The notes below the pieces were generated by a model, which ran no database searches, was not told the DNA's origin, and saw nothing but the letters and a program-made list of their open reading frames with translations. From Nostoc parmelioides FACHB-3921 (GTDB lineage: Bacteria > Cyanobacteriota > Cyanobacteriia > Cyanobacteriales > Nostocaceae), in NCBI RefSeq assembly GCF_014696625.1, contig NZ_JACJQL010000027.1:1-64000 (forward strand): a DNA stretch of 64,000 nt, written 5' to 3'. Position 1 is the stretch's first letter. Every line of letters starts with the position of its first letter. Position numbers and translations under genes: made by a program. Below, piece by piece: positions 53,558-63,297 of the stretch.

Positions 53558-55798
53558 ATGCCTACCAGACGCATCTTACTAAAATTTGCGAAACCCTACC
53601 CAGGATTAATTCTACTGACGATAATATTAGGATTTTCTGGAGCTTTATTTAACGGGATTAGTACAGCACTGATTGTACCAGTAATTTTAAGAATAGTAGG
53701 ACAACCAGTAGACTTAAAAGGCGCTCCGGGGTTGCTCAAAGCGATTATGACTCCATTCGATAATGTGCCAGAAAATTATCGGATTGCCGCAATGGCAGGA
53801 GCAATCATCTTGACAATTGCCTTAAAAAATTTAGCCACATATACCAGCACACTATCATCAAGTTCTCTAACTCGCAGGCTGACTGCGGATATGCGAGAGG
53901 CAGGCATCGATTTATTACTCAATATTGATATAGACTATTACGCCAAAACCAAAGTTGGTGATTTAATCAATCGTTTGGGAGGTGAAATTGGCCGTGCCGC
54001 TAGTTATGTAGGTAATATCATCAAATTAGTTATTGTCAGCGTTACAATTTCCGTTTTTGTCTGTCTATTACTATCAATTTCTTGGCAATTAACTATCATG
54101 GCGACAATCTTGCTGTCGCTAGTAACATTAGTTAATCAATTTGCAATTAGCCGTTCTCGTAAGTTTGGCAAGATATTGAGTGAAATGTCGAAAGCCTACT
54201 CTATAGCTGTGCTAGAAACTCTCAATGGCATTCGTCTTGTCAAGACCACAGCGAATGAAAGAAAAGAATTTAATAGAATTCAACGACTAATTCGTGAGCG
54301 CGAATCCGCAGATTTTAAAGCTCAAATGAACTCCAACGCCATCACTCCCTTAAGTGAATTTTTGGGAGTTACATCTTTGCTGATAATTGTGCTGTTAAGT
54401 AAAACTTTTTTCGCTGATCAAATCAGTACACTTTCGGCTGTTCTTTTAACATATCTATTAATATTATTACGTCTGCTACCCCTAGTTTCTCAACTCAATA
54501 GCCTCCGGAGTGGCTTTGCTGGTATGAATGCTAGTGTGGATTCAGTAACTGAACTGCTGAGGTTAGATGATAAACCATTTTTAATAAATGGAAAAATTGC
54601 CTACAACGGCTTACAAACAGGAATTAATTTTAAATCTGTTTCCTTCACTTACCCTGGTCATGATAAACAGGTACTCAAAGATGTAACTTTAACACTACCC
54701 CGTGGCACAACATTAGCACTGGTAGGAGGGTCAGGTGCAGGGAAATCTACCTTGGCAGACTTGTTACCCAGATTTTATGACCCAACTGGTGGCTGTATAA
54801 CTTTAGATGATGTAGACTTGCGTGAGTTTGATATCACTTCTATACGTAAGTGTATGGGAGTTGTCAGCCAAGATACTTTTCTCTTCAATAATTCAGTGCG
54901 AAATAATATTGCCTATGGCAAACAAGAAGCCACAGAAGAAGAGGTTGTAGCAGCTGCTAAACGGGCAAATGCCTACGAATTTATTAGTAAACTGCCCCAA
55001 CAATTTGATACGATGATTGGCGATCGCGGTGTCATGTTATCGGGAGGACAAAGACAAAGATTAGCGATCGCTCGCGCTCTTTTACAAAACCCTGATATTC
55101 TGATTCTCGACGAAGCAACTAGCGCTTTAGACACCGTTTCTGAACGTTTAGTACAAGCAGCGCTAGAAGAACTCAGCCGCGACAGGACAACTCTAGTTAT
55201 TGCTCACCGTCTGTCTACAGTCCGCAAAGCCGACCAAATCGCTGTCTTGGAGCAAGGAAAAGTTGTAGAGGTGGGAACCCATGAAGAGTTATTACAAAAA
55301 GGTGGTTACTATTCACGCCTTTATGGAATGCAGTTTAGCAATAATTCTGAAACGACAAATAAAACCAATCAAAGCTTATTACGAATTTCCCATGAAATCC
55401 GTACACGCCTCCACTCCATGATTGGTGTCTTACGCTTGTTATTGGATGATGTTACAAACAATAGCCAAGAACACCAAGAATTGATTCAAGACTCATATAA
55501 GTCAGCATTCAAAATCATTAATACTTTAGACATTTTTGAAGATAGTCTACAACAGCAAGTCCATTATTTATCTACGTCACTATTGGAGGATAATCAAAAT
55601 AACAATACCCTAATCGTACACCTGAAAAATATCAATGAATTTCGGATACAGTTCAACAATATATTAGTCTCCCTGCGGTCATTAACTGATAGCACAGGAG
55701 AGTTAGAACAAAGTGAGTATTTATTGTTAAAAGAATCTCTAAATGTATCGATGAATTTACTCGATTGTTTAGAAAATGTTGAAACAGGCATCTTCTAA
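53558..55798 (+). CDS. ABC exporter with a histidine-kinase-like C-terminal extension
   Basis: Residues 1-330 form the six-helix exporter TM domain. The nucleotide-binding domain (about 352-590) has Walker A GGSGAGKST (390-398), the LSGGQ signature (494-498), Walker B ILILDEA (514-520) and H-loop H550. This is MsbA/lipid-glycan type. Residues 600-746 are extra: LLRISHEIRTRLHSMIGVLRLLLDD carries the H-box of a histidine-kinase dimerisation domain, with His612 as candidate phosphoacceptor, but the usual Pro after RT is Arg and no HATPase domain follows. It probably exports a glycolipid or polysaccharide precursor made by the cluster. Confidence 0.92.
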   Translation: MPTRRILLKFAKPYPGLILLTIILGFSGALFNGISTALIVPVILRIVGQPVDLKGAPGLLKAIMTPFDNVPENYRIAAMAGAIILTIALKNLATYTSTLSSSSLTRRLTADMREAGIDLLLNIDIDYYAKTKVGDLINRLGGEIGRAASYVGNIIKLVIVSVTISVFVCLLLSISWQLTIMATILLSLVTLVNQFAISRSRKFGKILSEMSKAYSIAVLETLNGIRLVKTTANERKEFNRIQRLIRERESADFKAQMNSNAITPLSEFLGVTSLLIIVLLSKTFFADQISTLSAVLLTYLLILLRLLPLVSQLNSLRSGFAGMNASVDSVTELLRLDDKPFLINGKIAYNGLQTGINFKSVSFTYPGHDKQVLKDVTLTLPRGTTLALVGGSGAGKSTLADLLPRFYDPTGGCITLDDVDLREFDITSIRKCMGVVSQDTFLFNNSVRNNIAYGKQEATEEEVVAAAKRANAYEFISKLPQQFDTMIGDRGVMLSGGQRQRLAIARALLQNPDILILDEATSALDTVSERLVQAALEELSRDRTTLVIAHRLSTVRKADQIAVLEQGKVVEVGTHEELLQKGGYYSRLYGMQFSNNSETTNKTNQSLLRISHEIRTRLHSMIGVLRLLLDDVTNNSQEHQELIQDSYKSAFKIINTLDIFEDSLQQQVHYLSTSLLEDNQNNNTLIVHLKNINEFRIQFNNILVSLRSLTDSTGELEQSEYLLLKESLNVSMNLLDCLENVETGIF

Positions 55799-55832
55799 AA
55801 CGCTCACAGAATTATTTGCCCTAAAGTAAACA

Positions 55833-57035
55833 ATGAAAAATAAATATATTTTCTATAGTAGAATAATCTCCCAGAAACCAGATACGGCTCACGAAATTCA
55901 TGATGTTCTTTGTGCTAATGGCGCAGCTAATTTAGGATATGCCTCTGTTTTAGTATATCCAGAACCTAACCGAGGTTCAGGGAATACATTAGATTTACTT
56001 AATCCTTTCCAACCAAAACAGCCCGATCAGAATTTTGTAGATTTTTACGATGTGCAAGATAAGCTAAAAGTGGCATCTTTACCAATGCCCTGGCCGATTG
56101 ATTGTGTAGGGGGTAAATTTACAGCCTCTAGTACAGTGGTAACGCGATATTATTTACCATTTCATCTCCTAAAATATACAAAAATCGTTCACACTAGAGA
56201 CTGGAACTTTGTCCAAGCAGCAATCAAAAATCGCATTCCCACTATCTACGAACGACACTACTTCCAAAAGGAAAAAGTTCCCAAAGCCATTGTTGAAAGC
56301 CCATTTCTACAAGTTGCTGTCACCCAATCAGAAATTATTAGACAAAGTTTGATTGAACAGGGATTTCCCCCAGAAAAAGTTGTTTGGGTACATAACGGAT
56401 TTGATCAATCATTTTTACTACGACAATCAGAACAAGCCACAGCATGGCGCAAAGAATTACTCAAAGATGAACATCAGTCCCTAGTGGTTTATTCTGGTGC
56501 TTTATACCCTTTTAAAGGTATTGATGTTTTAATTGATGCAGCCAAAGAATTACCACAAGTTCAGTTTGCTATTACAGGCGGTAAGACAGAACAAGTGACA
56601 GCTTATCAACAATTGGCTAAAGATAAACAAGTAGAAAATGTCAAGTTTCTAGGTTGGATATTGCCTCGCCAACGCTTAGTTAGTCTATTTCAAGCTGCTG
56701 ATATTTTGGTTCATCCCCACTGTTCTGGCAAATCCGCTAATTTCACCAATCCAGTGAAATTTTTCCAATACATGGCTTCTGGAACTCCCATAGTAATTAC
56801 AGAAATCCCTCCGTTAATGCTTTTTAAAGATATGCCTTTAGCTGCTGTATGGTGTGAACCGGATAATCCTTACCAACTGGCTAAAGCACTGAAACAAGCA
56901 TTAGAAATTTATCCGAGACAAATAGAAGGTTACACAAATAATATTGCATTAGCTAAACCATTTTCTTGGGAAAATAGAGCCGAAAAAATCCTCAGTTATG
57001 TAGATGAATCTTTTCGTCCGCCACTCATAGCTTAA
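55833..57035 (+). CDS. Family 4-type glycosyltransferase
   Basis: 400 residues. The C-terminal half carries the GT-B nucleotide-sugar site: VVYSGALYPFKGIDVLIDAAKEL, VKFLGWILPRQRLVSLFQAADILVHP, and NPVKFFQYMASGTPIVITEIPP, where the acidic E-x7-E pattern is only partly kept. The N-terminal acceptor domain begins with YIFYSRIISQKPDTAHEIHDVLCANGAANLGY. It lies 35 bases after the ABC exporter gene and is likely part of one operon. The sugar is unknown. Confidence 0.9.
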   Translation: MKNKYIFYSRIISQKPDTAHEIHDVLCANGAANLGYASVLVYPEPNRGSGNTLDLLNPFQPKQPDQNFVDFYDVQDKLKVASLPMPWPIDCVGGKFTASSTVVTRYYLPFHLLKYTKIVHTRDWNFVQAAIKNRIPTIYERHYFQKEKVPKAIVESPFLQVAVTQSEIIRQSLIEQGFPPEKVVWVHNGFDQSFLLRQSEQATAWRKELLKDEHQSLVVYSGALYPFKGIDVLIDAAKELPQVQFAITGGKTEQVTAYQQLAKDKQVENVKFLGWILPRQRLVSLFQAADILVHPHCSGKSANFTNPVKFFQYMASGTPIVITEIPPLMLFKDMPLAAVWCEPDNPYQLAKALKQALEIYPRQIEGYTNNIALAKPFSWENRAEKILSYVDESFRPPLIA

Positions 57036-57057
57036 ATTTAAAATTACATTATAAATA

Positions 57058-58032
57058 ATGAATATTGGCTCTATGCACATACAGAAAATTGGCATGATTA
57101 CCAGCTACCGCAATCTGGCAAAAAGAGCAGATTGGCTGTGGCAACAAACACCCCAACAATTTGGTATTTGGCAAAATATTCAAATACAAGCACTTTCGGA
57201 AAAACCAGATTTTCTGTTAATGTATCAATTTGATTTTCCTAAAGATAATCAGCAAACATCTTTGATAGATAAGCTAAAGCGCAAACTACAAAATCCACAA
57301 ATCAGTGTTGAATCTCTACTCAGGAATGTTCCCAAAGAAAAAATTATTTATCTATTACGCGAACCTCCCCTAGATGAGATTGTAGAAAAAAATAAACGCT
57401 ACTATCAAGAAGCAAAAAAGTATTGCGGTTATATTTCTGGCCCTGATGATTTTGCCCCTACGCCTGATTATATGCCGGCAATTTGGTATCACAACAACTC
57501 ATTTCGGGAACTAAATGAAATGCCTGTCCCCGAAAAAGTCTTTCCTTGCAGTTGGATAACTTCTGGTATTAGCCGGACTGTTAACCATCGTCGCCGATTA
57601 AAATTTTTGGAATTACTACAAGCTAGCGAAGTTAAGTGTAATGTATATGGACGTGATTTACCTGTATGGGCAAAATCATTAGGAGAATTGGGTAACAAGT
57701 GGTATGGAATGGCTCCATATTATTACAACTTATCAATTGAAAATTATGCGGAAAATGATTGGTATGTGAGTGAAAAATTATGGGATGCGCTGTTGGCTTG
57801 GTGTTTACCAATTTATTACGGTGGGCCAGCCGCAGATAAGCTATTACCCCCAGGCAGTTTTTTACGCTTACCCAGTTTGGATGAAAAAGGTATCGCTTAC
57901 ATCCAAGAAGTGACGACTACCCCTGATGCTTGGTATGCTGCCAAGGATGCGATCGCCGAAGCCAGACAAATCATCTTACACAAGTTAAACTTGCTCAATT
58001 GGTTGTCAGAATTCGTTACTAAATTTTCCTAG
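57058..58032 (+). CDS. Family 10 glycosyltransferase (fucosyltransferase-like)
   Basis: The signature of GT10 alpha-fucosyltransferases is present near the C-terminus: the NDWYVSEKLWDALLAWCLPIYYGGP run (about residues 233-257), with the conserved EKLWDALLA and YYG residues that bind GDP-fucose. The N-terminal half is less conserved, with a FPCSWITSGIS and RRLKFLELL region. It may add fucose or a similar sugar to the cluster's glycan. The enzyme is soluble or membrane-associated, with no TM helix. It starts 23 bases after the previous gene. Confidence 0.85.
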   Translation: MNIGSMHIQKIGMITSYRNLAKRADWLWQQTPQQFGIWQNIQIQALSEKPDFLLMYQFDFPKDNQQTSLIDKLKRKLQNPQISVESLLRNVPKEKIIYLLREPPLDEIVEKNKRYYQEAKKYCGYISGPDDFAPTPDYMPAIWYHNNSFRELNEMPVPEKVFPCSWITSGISRTVNHRRRLKFLELLQASEVKCNVYGRDLPVWAKSLGELGNKWYGMAPYYYNLSIENYAENDWYVSEKLWDALLAWCLPIYYGGPAADKLLPPGSFLRLPSLDEKGIAYIQEVTTTPDAWYAAKDAIAEARQIILHKLNLLNWLSEFVTKFS

Positions 58033-58073
58033 ACAGTATTTGATAAATTTTATTAATCAACGGTGAGTAATAT

Positions 58074-59069
58074 ATGGATGGTATTTGTACCCTTGCAAAC
58101 GATCGAGTTTACGACCAGTTAATTGCTCTACTTAATAGTATTGAAGCAATCTACGGGACACAAATGCCTGTTTGCATTTATCCCTATGACGACGAGACAA
58201 CGGAAATTGCTGCGGAAATTGCCCGTCGTCCTCATGTACAGCTTTATGATCATCAAGAGTCAATCAAACAATGGGATGAATTTGTGCGTCGTGTTTGGGA
58301 TACTCATCCTACAGCTAAAGCACATTGGCAAAAGATTAGTGAGGACAAATATTTTCGAGTTGGTACTCATCGCCGTTTCTGTGCCTTTGATGGGCCTTTT
58401 GACCGCTTTGTCTATATGGATGCAGACACATTATTAATGAGTTCCTTAGATGCGGTTTTTCAGCAACTCAATCACTATGATTGGGTAGTTCATGACTTCC
58501 AGTATAAAGATTTATCTCATGTTTATAATGTTAATTCTCCCAAATTAAAAGAGTTATTTGCCAAAGAAAAATTACAAACAGAGATATTTTGTTCGGGGTT
58601 TTATGCTGCTAAAAAAGGGTTATTTACTGCTGAGAATCGAGAAATTATTCTAGATAAACTGGCTCAGGGAGAGGCTGAAGTCCTTTATGATATGGCTCCT
58701 GACCAAACTGTACTTAATTATATGATTATGCGGTTAGGCATTTCTAATTATAATTTCGCTCGCAGTTTATCCAATCAAGAAAAAACTGGTTGTTGTGTAA
58801 CTTCTCCCCATTTTGAAGTGCGGGATAACATTTTATATGATAAAGGTAATCGACTCACATATATTCATTATATTGGGCTAAGATCAGCTTTGTTTAGACA
58901 AGTTTGTGCTGGAGAAAATCTTGACTTTCCCTATAGAGATGTGTTCTTGCATTACCGCTATCTGCATGAACCAAGCCAGCGCCCACAGTTCACAACCAAG
59001 CCCAAAGTTATCGAAACTTACCCCAGTCTAGGCAAAAGAATTTTAAAAAAATTAGGTTTAACAGTGTGA
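58074..59069 (+). CDS. GT8-like glycosyltransferase (Npun_R2821/R2823-type)
   Basis: 331 residues with a GT-A fold pattern. It opens with GICTLANDRVYDQLIALLNSI, the metal-binding DxD is in FVYMDADTLLM, and a SGFYAAKKG plus APDQTVLNYM region completes the donor site. It resembles the cyanobacterial proteins named after Npun_R2821/R2823, whose exact reaction is not established. A paralogue follows immediately. It lies 42 bases after the GT10 gene. Confidence 0.82.
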   Translation: MDGICTLANDRVYDQLIALLNSIEAIYGTQMPVCIYPYDDETTEIAAEIARRPHVQLYDHQESIKQWDEFVRRVWDTHPTAKAHWQKISEDKYFRVGTHRRFCAFDGPFDRFVYMDADTLLMSSLDAVFQQLNHYDWVVHDFQYKDLSHVYNVNSPKLKELFAKEKLQTEIFCSGFYAAKKGLFTAENREIILDKLAQGEAEVLYDMAPDQTVLNYMIMRLGISNYNFARSLSNQEKTGCCVTSPHFEVRDNILYDKGNRLTYIHYIGLRSALFRQVCAGENLDFPYRDVFLHYRYLHEPSQRPQFTTKPKVIETYPSLGKRILKKLGLTV

Positions 59070-59079
59070 GGTGAAGGAT

Positions 59080-60006
59080 ATGAGTCGGGGAATTTACATT
59101 ATAGCTAACGATAAAGTTATTGATCAGGCGATCGCACTACTAAATAGTATCCGATTACATGACGCAGATACGCCAGTTGTGATGATTCCCTATGATGATA
59201 ATTATCACAAGATAGCAGACATCCTGAAGCAAAACTATGGAGTCCAACTTTATGATGATTTAGCTTTTATAGACCAACTTTCTCAAAGATTACACGAAAC
59301 TTTTGGTGGGCGCTTTTTTGCCCGTCCTAATCAATTTCGTAAGCAGGCCTGTTGGTTTGGCCCTTTCGACGAATTTCTATATATTGATACTGATATTGTT
59401 GTCTTTGAAAAAATCATTGATAATCTTAACTACCTTGAGTCAGCAGATTTCATTTGCTGCGATTATCAACATTCCGGCGGCATAAAAAACGTTTTTACAT
59501 CTAAAGTTTTAGAAGATAAAGTTTTTACTGAAGCAGAAGTTAAAGATATATTTAATGGCGGGTTTTGGGGTTCTAAAAAAAACTTAATTTCGGCAGATGA
59601 TTTATTCGCCACTTTTAGCGAGTGTGCAGCCCATCCCGAATATTTTGACTTTTCACAAAAGACTTCTGATCAACCAATCATTAATTATATGTTGCTCAAG
59701 CGCATTCCACGGCGGTTCAACATTGTGCGCCGAGAAGGTAAAGCACCAGGTAATTGGGCTGGTTCTGCTCATTTCCAAACTCAAGGTAACTTAGTATTTG
59801 ACCCTCATATTAATCAACCTTTGCAATATCTGCATTGGGCTGGTATTCGTATTCAACCAGGTTGTCCCTACTGGGAAATATGGGAACATTATCGAAATCT
59901 CAATCCTACTTTACCTACATTGGAAATACCTACCCCAGCGAAACAAAGCCAGTGGGAAAAAACTTTAAACCGCATCAAAACTCAATTACGGCAGCTTACA
60001 AAGTAG
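59080..60006 (+). CDS. GT8-like glycosyltransferase, paralogue of the previous gene
   Basis: It shares order and motifs with its upstream neighbour: GIYIIANDKVIDQAIALLNSI, the DxD in FLYIDTDIVV, NGGFWGSKK, TSDQPIINYMLL and LQYLHWAGIR. It probably arose by tandem duplication and took on a different acceptor or sugar. I chose the ATG at 59080 (308 residues) over an upstream GTG at 59071 because the conserved strand then starts at residue 4. The preceding sequence GGTGAAGG is a fair Shine-Dalgarno sequence. Confidence 0.82.
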   Translation: MSRGIYIIANDKVIDQAIALLNSIRLHDADTPVVMIPYDDNYHKIADILKQNYGVQLYDDLAFIDQLSQRLHETFGGRFFARPNQFRKQACWFGPFDEFLYIDTDIVVFEKIIDNLNYLESADFICCDYQHSGGIKNVFTSKVLEDKVFTEAEVKDIFNGGFWGSKKNLISADDLFATFSECAAHPEYFDFSQKTSDQPIINYMLLKRIPRRFNIVRREGKAPGNWAGSAHFQTQGNLVFDPHINQPLQYLHWAGIRIQPGCPYWEIWEHYRNLNPTLPTLEIPTPAKQSQWEKTLNRIKTQLRQLTK

Positions 60007-60014
60007 TTGAAATT

Positions 60015-60052
60015 AAAGCCAAAAAGCTTATAAAGTCGGGCGTTTTGGCTTT
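60015..60052 (+). terminator. Hairpin ending the glycan cluster
   Basis: The arms AAAGCCAAAA and TTTTGGCTTT enclose about 18 bases, starting 9 bases after the stop of the last plus-strand gene and just before the convergent GT gene. A bidirectional terminator is likely. Confidence 0.6.
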
Positions 60053-60058
60053 AACAAT

Positions 60059-60829
60059 CTATGACAATTGATAAACACCAAACTCTTTTCTAATAGATGA
60101 ATTTATCGGTCTAAACTTTAGCGCTTCTTTGAGGAGGAAAAATATCTTATTTTTATTTTCATTGTGTATACTTGAGAAACCTTTCTGATAAATATTTTCT
60201 CCATTGCCAATAATATAAACAGCGCCGATAAATGGTAGTTCTTCTATTACCAGACCCTTCTTAATCATAAATTCTGGTAATTTTTTATGGGCGATATAAA
60301 GATTTACTAAATCTTCAGGATAATCATCATCTTTGCTAGGTAAATTGCAGGTATCAAACTTTAGAATATTACAAGTTCCGCACCAAGAGTGAAAATGTGA
60401 TTTTCTATAGTAAATAAAAGCACTTTTCTCCTGATAAACATATCCCTTATTCAAATACCAGCCATTAACATTTGGATGCTGATTTGTAAACTCAGCAATA
60501 CGCCCACTAAGACAATCATCAGCATCAACAATCATGACATGAGTTGGTGAAAAATGCCGGGCATACATCAACCCTTTAATGATTTTTTTTCCTTTATCTT
60601 GCCTTTGTTGAAGGATATTGCGATCAGGTATGGGAAAGTCAACTTCAACATAATTAACATGAGGATGGTTAAACTTTATATCCGGCTTTTCATGACAAAC
60701 AACAACTACTCTAAAGTTAGTATCAGTTTGTTCACAAATTGAGCGGAGGCATCTCTCAAACAGCTGAGAAACATTCTTCCAAGATTTAGCAACTTGTTGG
60801 CTTTTTAAAGGTATTACAAAAACAAGCAT
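60059..60829 (-). CDS. GT-A glycosyltransferase (family 2-like)
   Basis: 256 residues. It opens with VFVIPLKSQQVAKSWKNVSQLFERCLRSICEQTD, a GT2-type first strand and helix. FRVVVVCHEKPD follows, and the acidic metal site is VMIVDADDCLS (about residues 98-108). The C-terminal half (SHFHSWCGTCNILKFDTCNLP, then DDDYPEDLVNLY) matches a donor/acceptor domain. It is convergent with the cluster upstream and presumably contributes to the same glycan. The sugar is unknown. Confidence 0.82.
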   Translation of the reverse strand: MLVFVIPLKSQQVAKSWKNVSQLFERCLRSICEQTDTNFRVVVVCHEKPDIKFNHPHVNYVEVDFPIPDRNILQQRQDKGKKIIKGLMYARHFSPTHVMIVDADDCLSGRIAEFTNQHPNVNGWYLNKGYVYQEKSAFIYYRKSHFHSWCGTCNILKFDTCNLPSKDDDYPEDLVNLYIAHKKLPEFMIKKGLVIEELPFIGAVYIIGNGENIYQKGFSSIHNENKNKIFFLLKEALKFRPINSSIRKEFGVYQLS

Positions 60830-61090
60830 AAAATTGACTTGTAAGAAATATTACTTGCGAGGGACGGGAACCCAAAATACTGAACTCAATAGAGAGCTTA
60901 AACCTGTCATTTCGGTAATAAGTAATTTCCCTATTAAGTAGGTAGAATTAAATAAATATAATATGTTCTACCATCGATTCCCGTAAGTATCGCAATTACA
61001 TCTTACATTTAATCACGCATAACTACTTACGTATTACCAAATCTTCATCAATTTGTTAAGTACGGATATTGATTTTTGCTAGTCTTCCCC

Positions 61091-61462
61091 TCAAGTATCT
61101 AAGTCTAGTGATTTCATCCCTTGGCGTTCTGCAAAAGTTAACATACTACCTAATTGCAACCAAACTAATAGACAAGTCAGCAAACTGAGAGGTAAACCAA
61201 TTGCTAAAGCTAGAGAATCAGGAAAGCCAAATATTTCTAAACCAGAGGATAAAAATAAACAAGTACCGCTTGTTATTCCTATAAAAGGTACAGACAAAAG
61301 TTTTTTTAATGACGAACTAGCTTGAGAATTTTCGGCGCTATTGATTTGCCACTTTTGTACTACTAATTTCAGTGTCCCAGATAAGGCAATACCGGAAGTT
61401 ACTGCTACAAATAGACCTAAAAGTAGTAAGAAATAGGGCGGTTGCAAAGGATAATAGTACAT
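61091..61462 (-). CDS. Small membrane protein
   Basis: 123 residues with three predicted TM segments: LLLLGLFVAVTSGIALSG (about 11-28), FIGITSGTCLFLSSGLEIF (about 55-73) and SLALAIGLPLSLLTCLLVWLQL (about 78-100). A polar loop (about 36-50) lies between the first and second. The family is not recognised. It lies 56 bases downstream of the UbiB-like gene on the same strand, so the two may be co-transcribed. Confidence 0.7.
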   Translation of the reverse strand: MYYYPLQPPYFLLLLGLFVAVTSGIALSGTLKLVVQKWQINSAENSQASSSLKKLLSVPFIGITSGTCLFLSSGLEIFGFPDSLALAIGLPLSLLTCLLVWLQLGSMLTFAERQGMKSLDLDT

Positions 61463-61518
61463 GAAAACTCCCCATGAAAATTAACGAAATTTTTTAAAAA
61501 GGTGAGAAAAGTTGATTT

Positions 61519-63297
61519 TTAATTTTTTGATTGGGATTCATCCAAGAATGCAAAAGTTGTTGCTTTAGGTAAAATAGCGGCAACTCCTTCTCTAGATAAA
61601 TCTGTCAACAAACCGATCGCCACATTTAATATGCGATTTGGTTGGAGGTCATCTTTCACCAAAGACCACAGACGTTGGACTTCTTCTGTGTGCAAGCGGT
61701 CATCTTCTGTCAGCGCTAACACTAACTGGCGGCGGAGAAATTGACCTTCATCAGACAAGAGAAATTGCAAACCCATTCTGGCTGTGGGTAACACATCAAA
61801 ATTGTTATCACTGCGAGCGATCGCAATCAAATTTTCCAAGCGTTGCCACTGAAATCTACCATCTTTGAATAGCACATTCAGCAACCGCCTTCTTAATTCG
61901 GGAGATTCTCCAGTTAGTAAGCGTCTGGCTACGTAAGGATAACCCACATCCACAATTTTAAAATTGCGATTGAGACTCAGTGCAATCCCTTCTTGTGTCA
62001 CCAGGGAACGAATAATTAAAGCAAACTTGGCAGGAACTCGAAATGGATACTCATACATCAGTTCCGAGAACTGATCTGTGATGGTTTTAAAGTTAAAATC
62101 GCTGACATTTTTACCAATGGCATTTCCTAGCACTGTTTCCAATGCCGGAATAATGGGGGCAATATTGGTATCGGCAGTCAGAAAGCCTAAATTGACAAAA
62201 TCTAAGGCTAAATCGCTATAGTCTTTGTTGACTAGATGCACTAGTGCATCTACCAGATTTTCTTTACTGCTTTCTTCCAACTGATCCATCATGCCAAAGT
62301 CGATATAAGCCATACGACCGTCAGGCATGGCAAACAAATTACCTGGGTGGGGATCGGCGTGGAAAAAGCCGTACTCTAGCAATTGTTGTAAACCTGAGGT
62401 GACACCAATCCGAATAATGTCTTCTGGGTCTAAACCTGCTTGGCGAATACTGGTGGTATCTGTGAGCTTAAAGCCGTTAATCCACTCTAAAGTTAAAACT
62501 CGACTACTGGTAAAACGCCAATAAATACAGGGGACTTTGACTTGAGGGTCATTGCGGAAGTTGTGAGCAAATTTTTCTGCGTTGCGACCTTCATTGAGGT
62601 AGTCAATTTCCTCAAATAACTTAGTGCCGAACTCATCCACAATCAAGGTCAAATCATGACCAAGATTCAGTGGTAGCCAAGGTGCTAACCAACTAGCAGC
62701 CCAGCGCATGAGATAAAGGTCAAGGGTGAGAGTGGGGCGCAGATGAGGGCGTTGTACCTTAACAGCGACTTCCTCACCACTGAGTAAGCGTCCTCGGTAG
62801 ACTTGACCTAAACTAGCTGCTGCAACTGGAGTTGGTGAAAGCTCACTATATATATCTGATATGGGTCGATCCAACTCAGATTCGATAATGTGATAAGCGA
62901 TCGCATTATCAAAAGCTGGCAATTGGTCTTGCAGCTTGATGAGTTCTTCTAGGAAATCCTTACGTATGAGGTCTGGTCTAGTGGAGAGAGCTTGACCGAC
63001 CTTAATAAATGTGGGACCTAAACGGGTAAGTAGTTCTCGCAACTGGGTAGCTCGTTTTCCCTTGTTCTGCTCTACTTGATTTTGCCATTCATCCCACTTC
63101 AAACCCAAAATAAACGTGGCAAAAGACCAAGTTATTTTGAATAGCCGTCCCCATGCTAGCCAGGGACGAAAACGATAGTAACGAGCGATCGCATCGGGAT
63201 TGTAGCGCTTTAGCTGACCAGGTTGATACTGACCCACGCCTTTGTCTGCCTCTTCTTCTGGGAAATTTACAGTGTCCTTTTGTGTGTTGACCCGCAA
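61519..63297 (-). CDS. ABC1/AarF/UbiB family kinase-like protein
   Basis: An atypical kinase-like protein of 592 residues. The family's KxGQ motif is in FIKVGQALSTRPD, the Ala-rich loop AAASLGQVYRGRL replaces the usual Gly loop, the ATP Lys is in VAVKVQRP, and the catalytic ADPHPGN motif is followed by YIDFGMMDQL. Relatives support quinone or lipid metabolism, and cyanobacteria have several copies, so the specific role here is unknown. A C-terminal tail of about 140 residues follows the kinase fold. Confidence 0.92.
   Translation of the reverse strand: MRVNTQKDTVNFPEEEADKGVGQYQPGQLKRYNPDAIARYYRFRPWLAWGRLFKITWSFATFILGLKWDEWQNQVEQNKGKRATQLRELLTRLGPTFIKVGQALSTRPDLIRKDFLEELIKLQDQLPAFDNAIAYHIIESELDRPISDIYSELSPTPVAAASLGQVYRGRLLSGEEVAVKVQRPHLRPTLTLDLYLMRWAASWLAPWLPLNLGHDLTLIVDEFGTKLFEEIDYLNEGRNAEKFAHNFRNDPQVKVPCIYWRFTSSRVLTLEWINGFKLTDTTSIRQAGLDPEDIIRIGVTSGLQQLLEYGFFHADPHPGNLFAMPDGRMAYIDFGMMDQLEESSKENLVDALVHLVNKDYSDLALDFVNLGFLTADTNIAPIIPALETVLGNAIGKNVSDFNFKTITDQFSELMYEYPFRVPAKFALIIRSLVTQEGIALSLNRNFKIVDVGYPYVARRLLTGESPELRRRLLNVLFKDGRFQWQRLENLIAIARSDNNFDVLPTARMGLQFLLSDEGQFLRRQLVLALTEDDRLHTEEVQRLWSLVKDDLQPNRILNVAIGLLTDLSREGVAAILPKATTFAFLDESQSKN

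Noticed and set aside
60840..60905. Possible tRNA-like stretch (GGGACGGGAACCC)
   Set aside because: I could not build an acceptor stem, anticodon arm and T arm with the right spacing.
61638..61868. 76-residue plus-strand frame
   Set aside because: It is antisense to the UbiB-like gene with no domain pattern.
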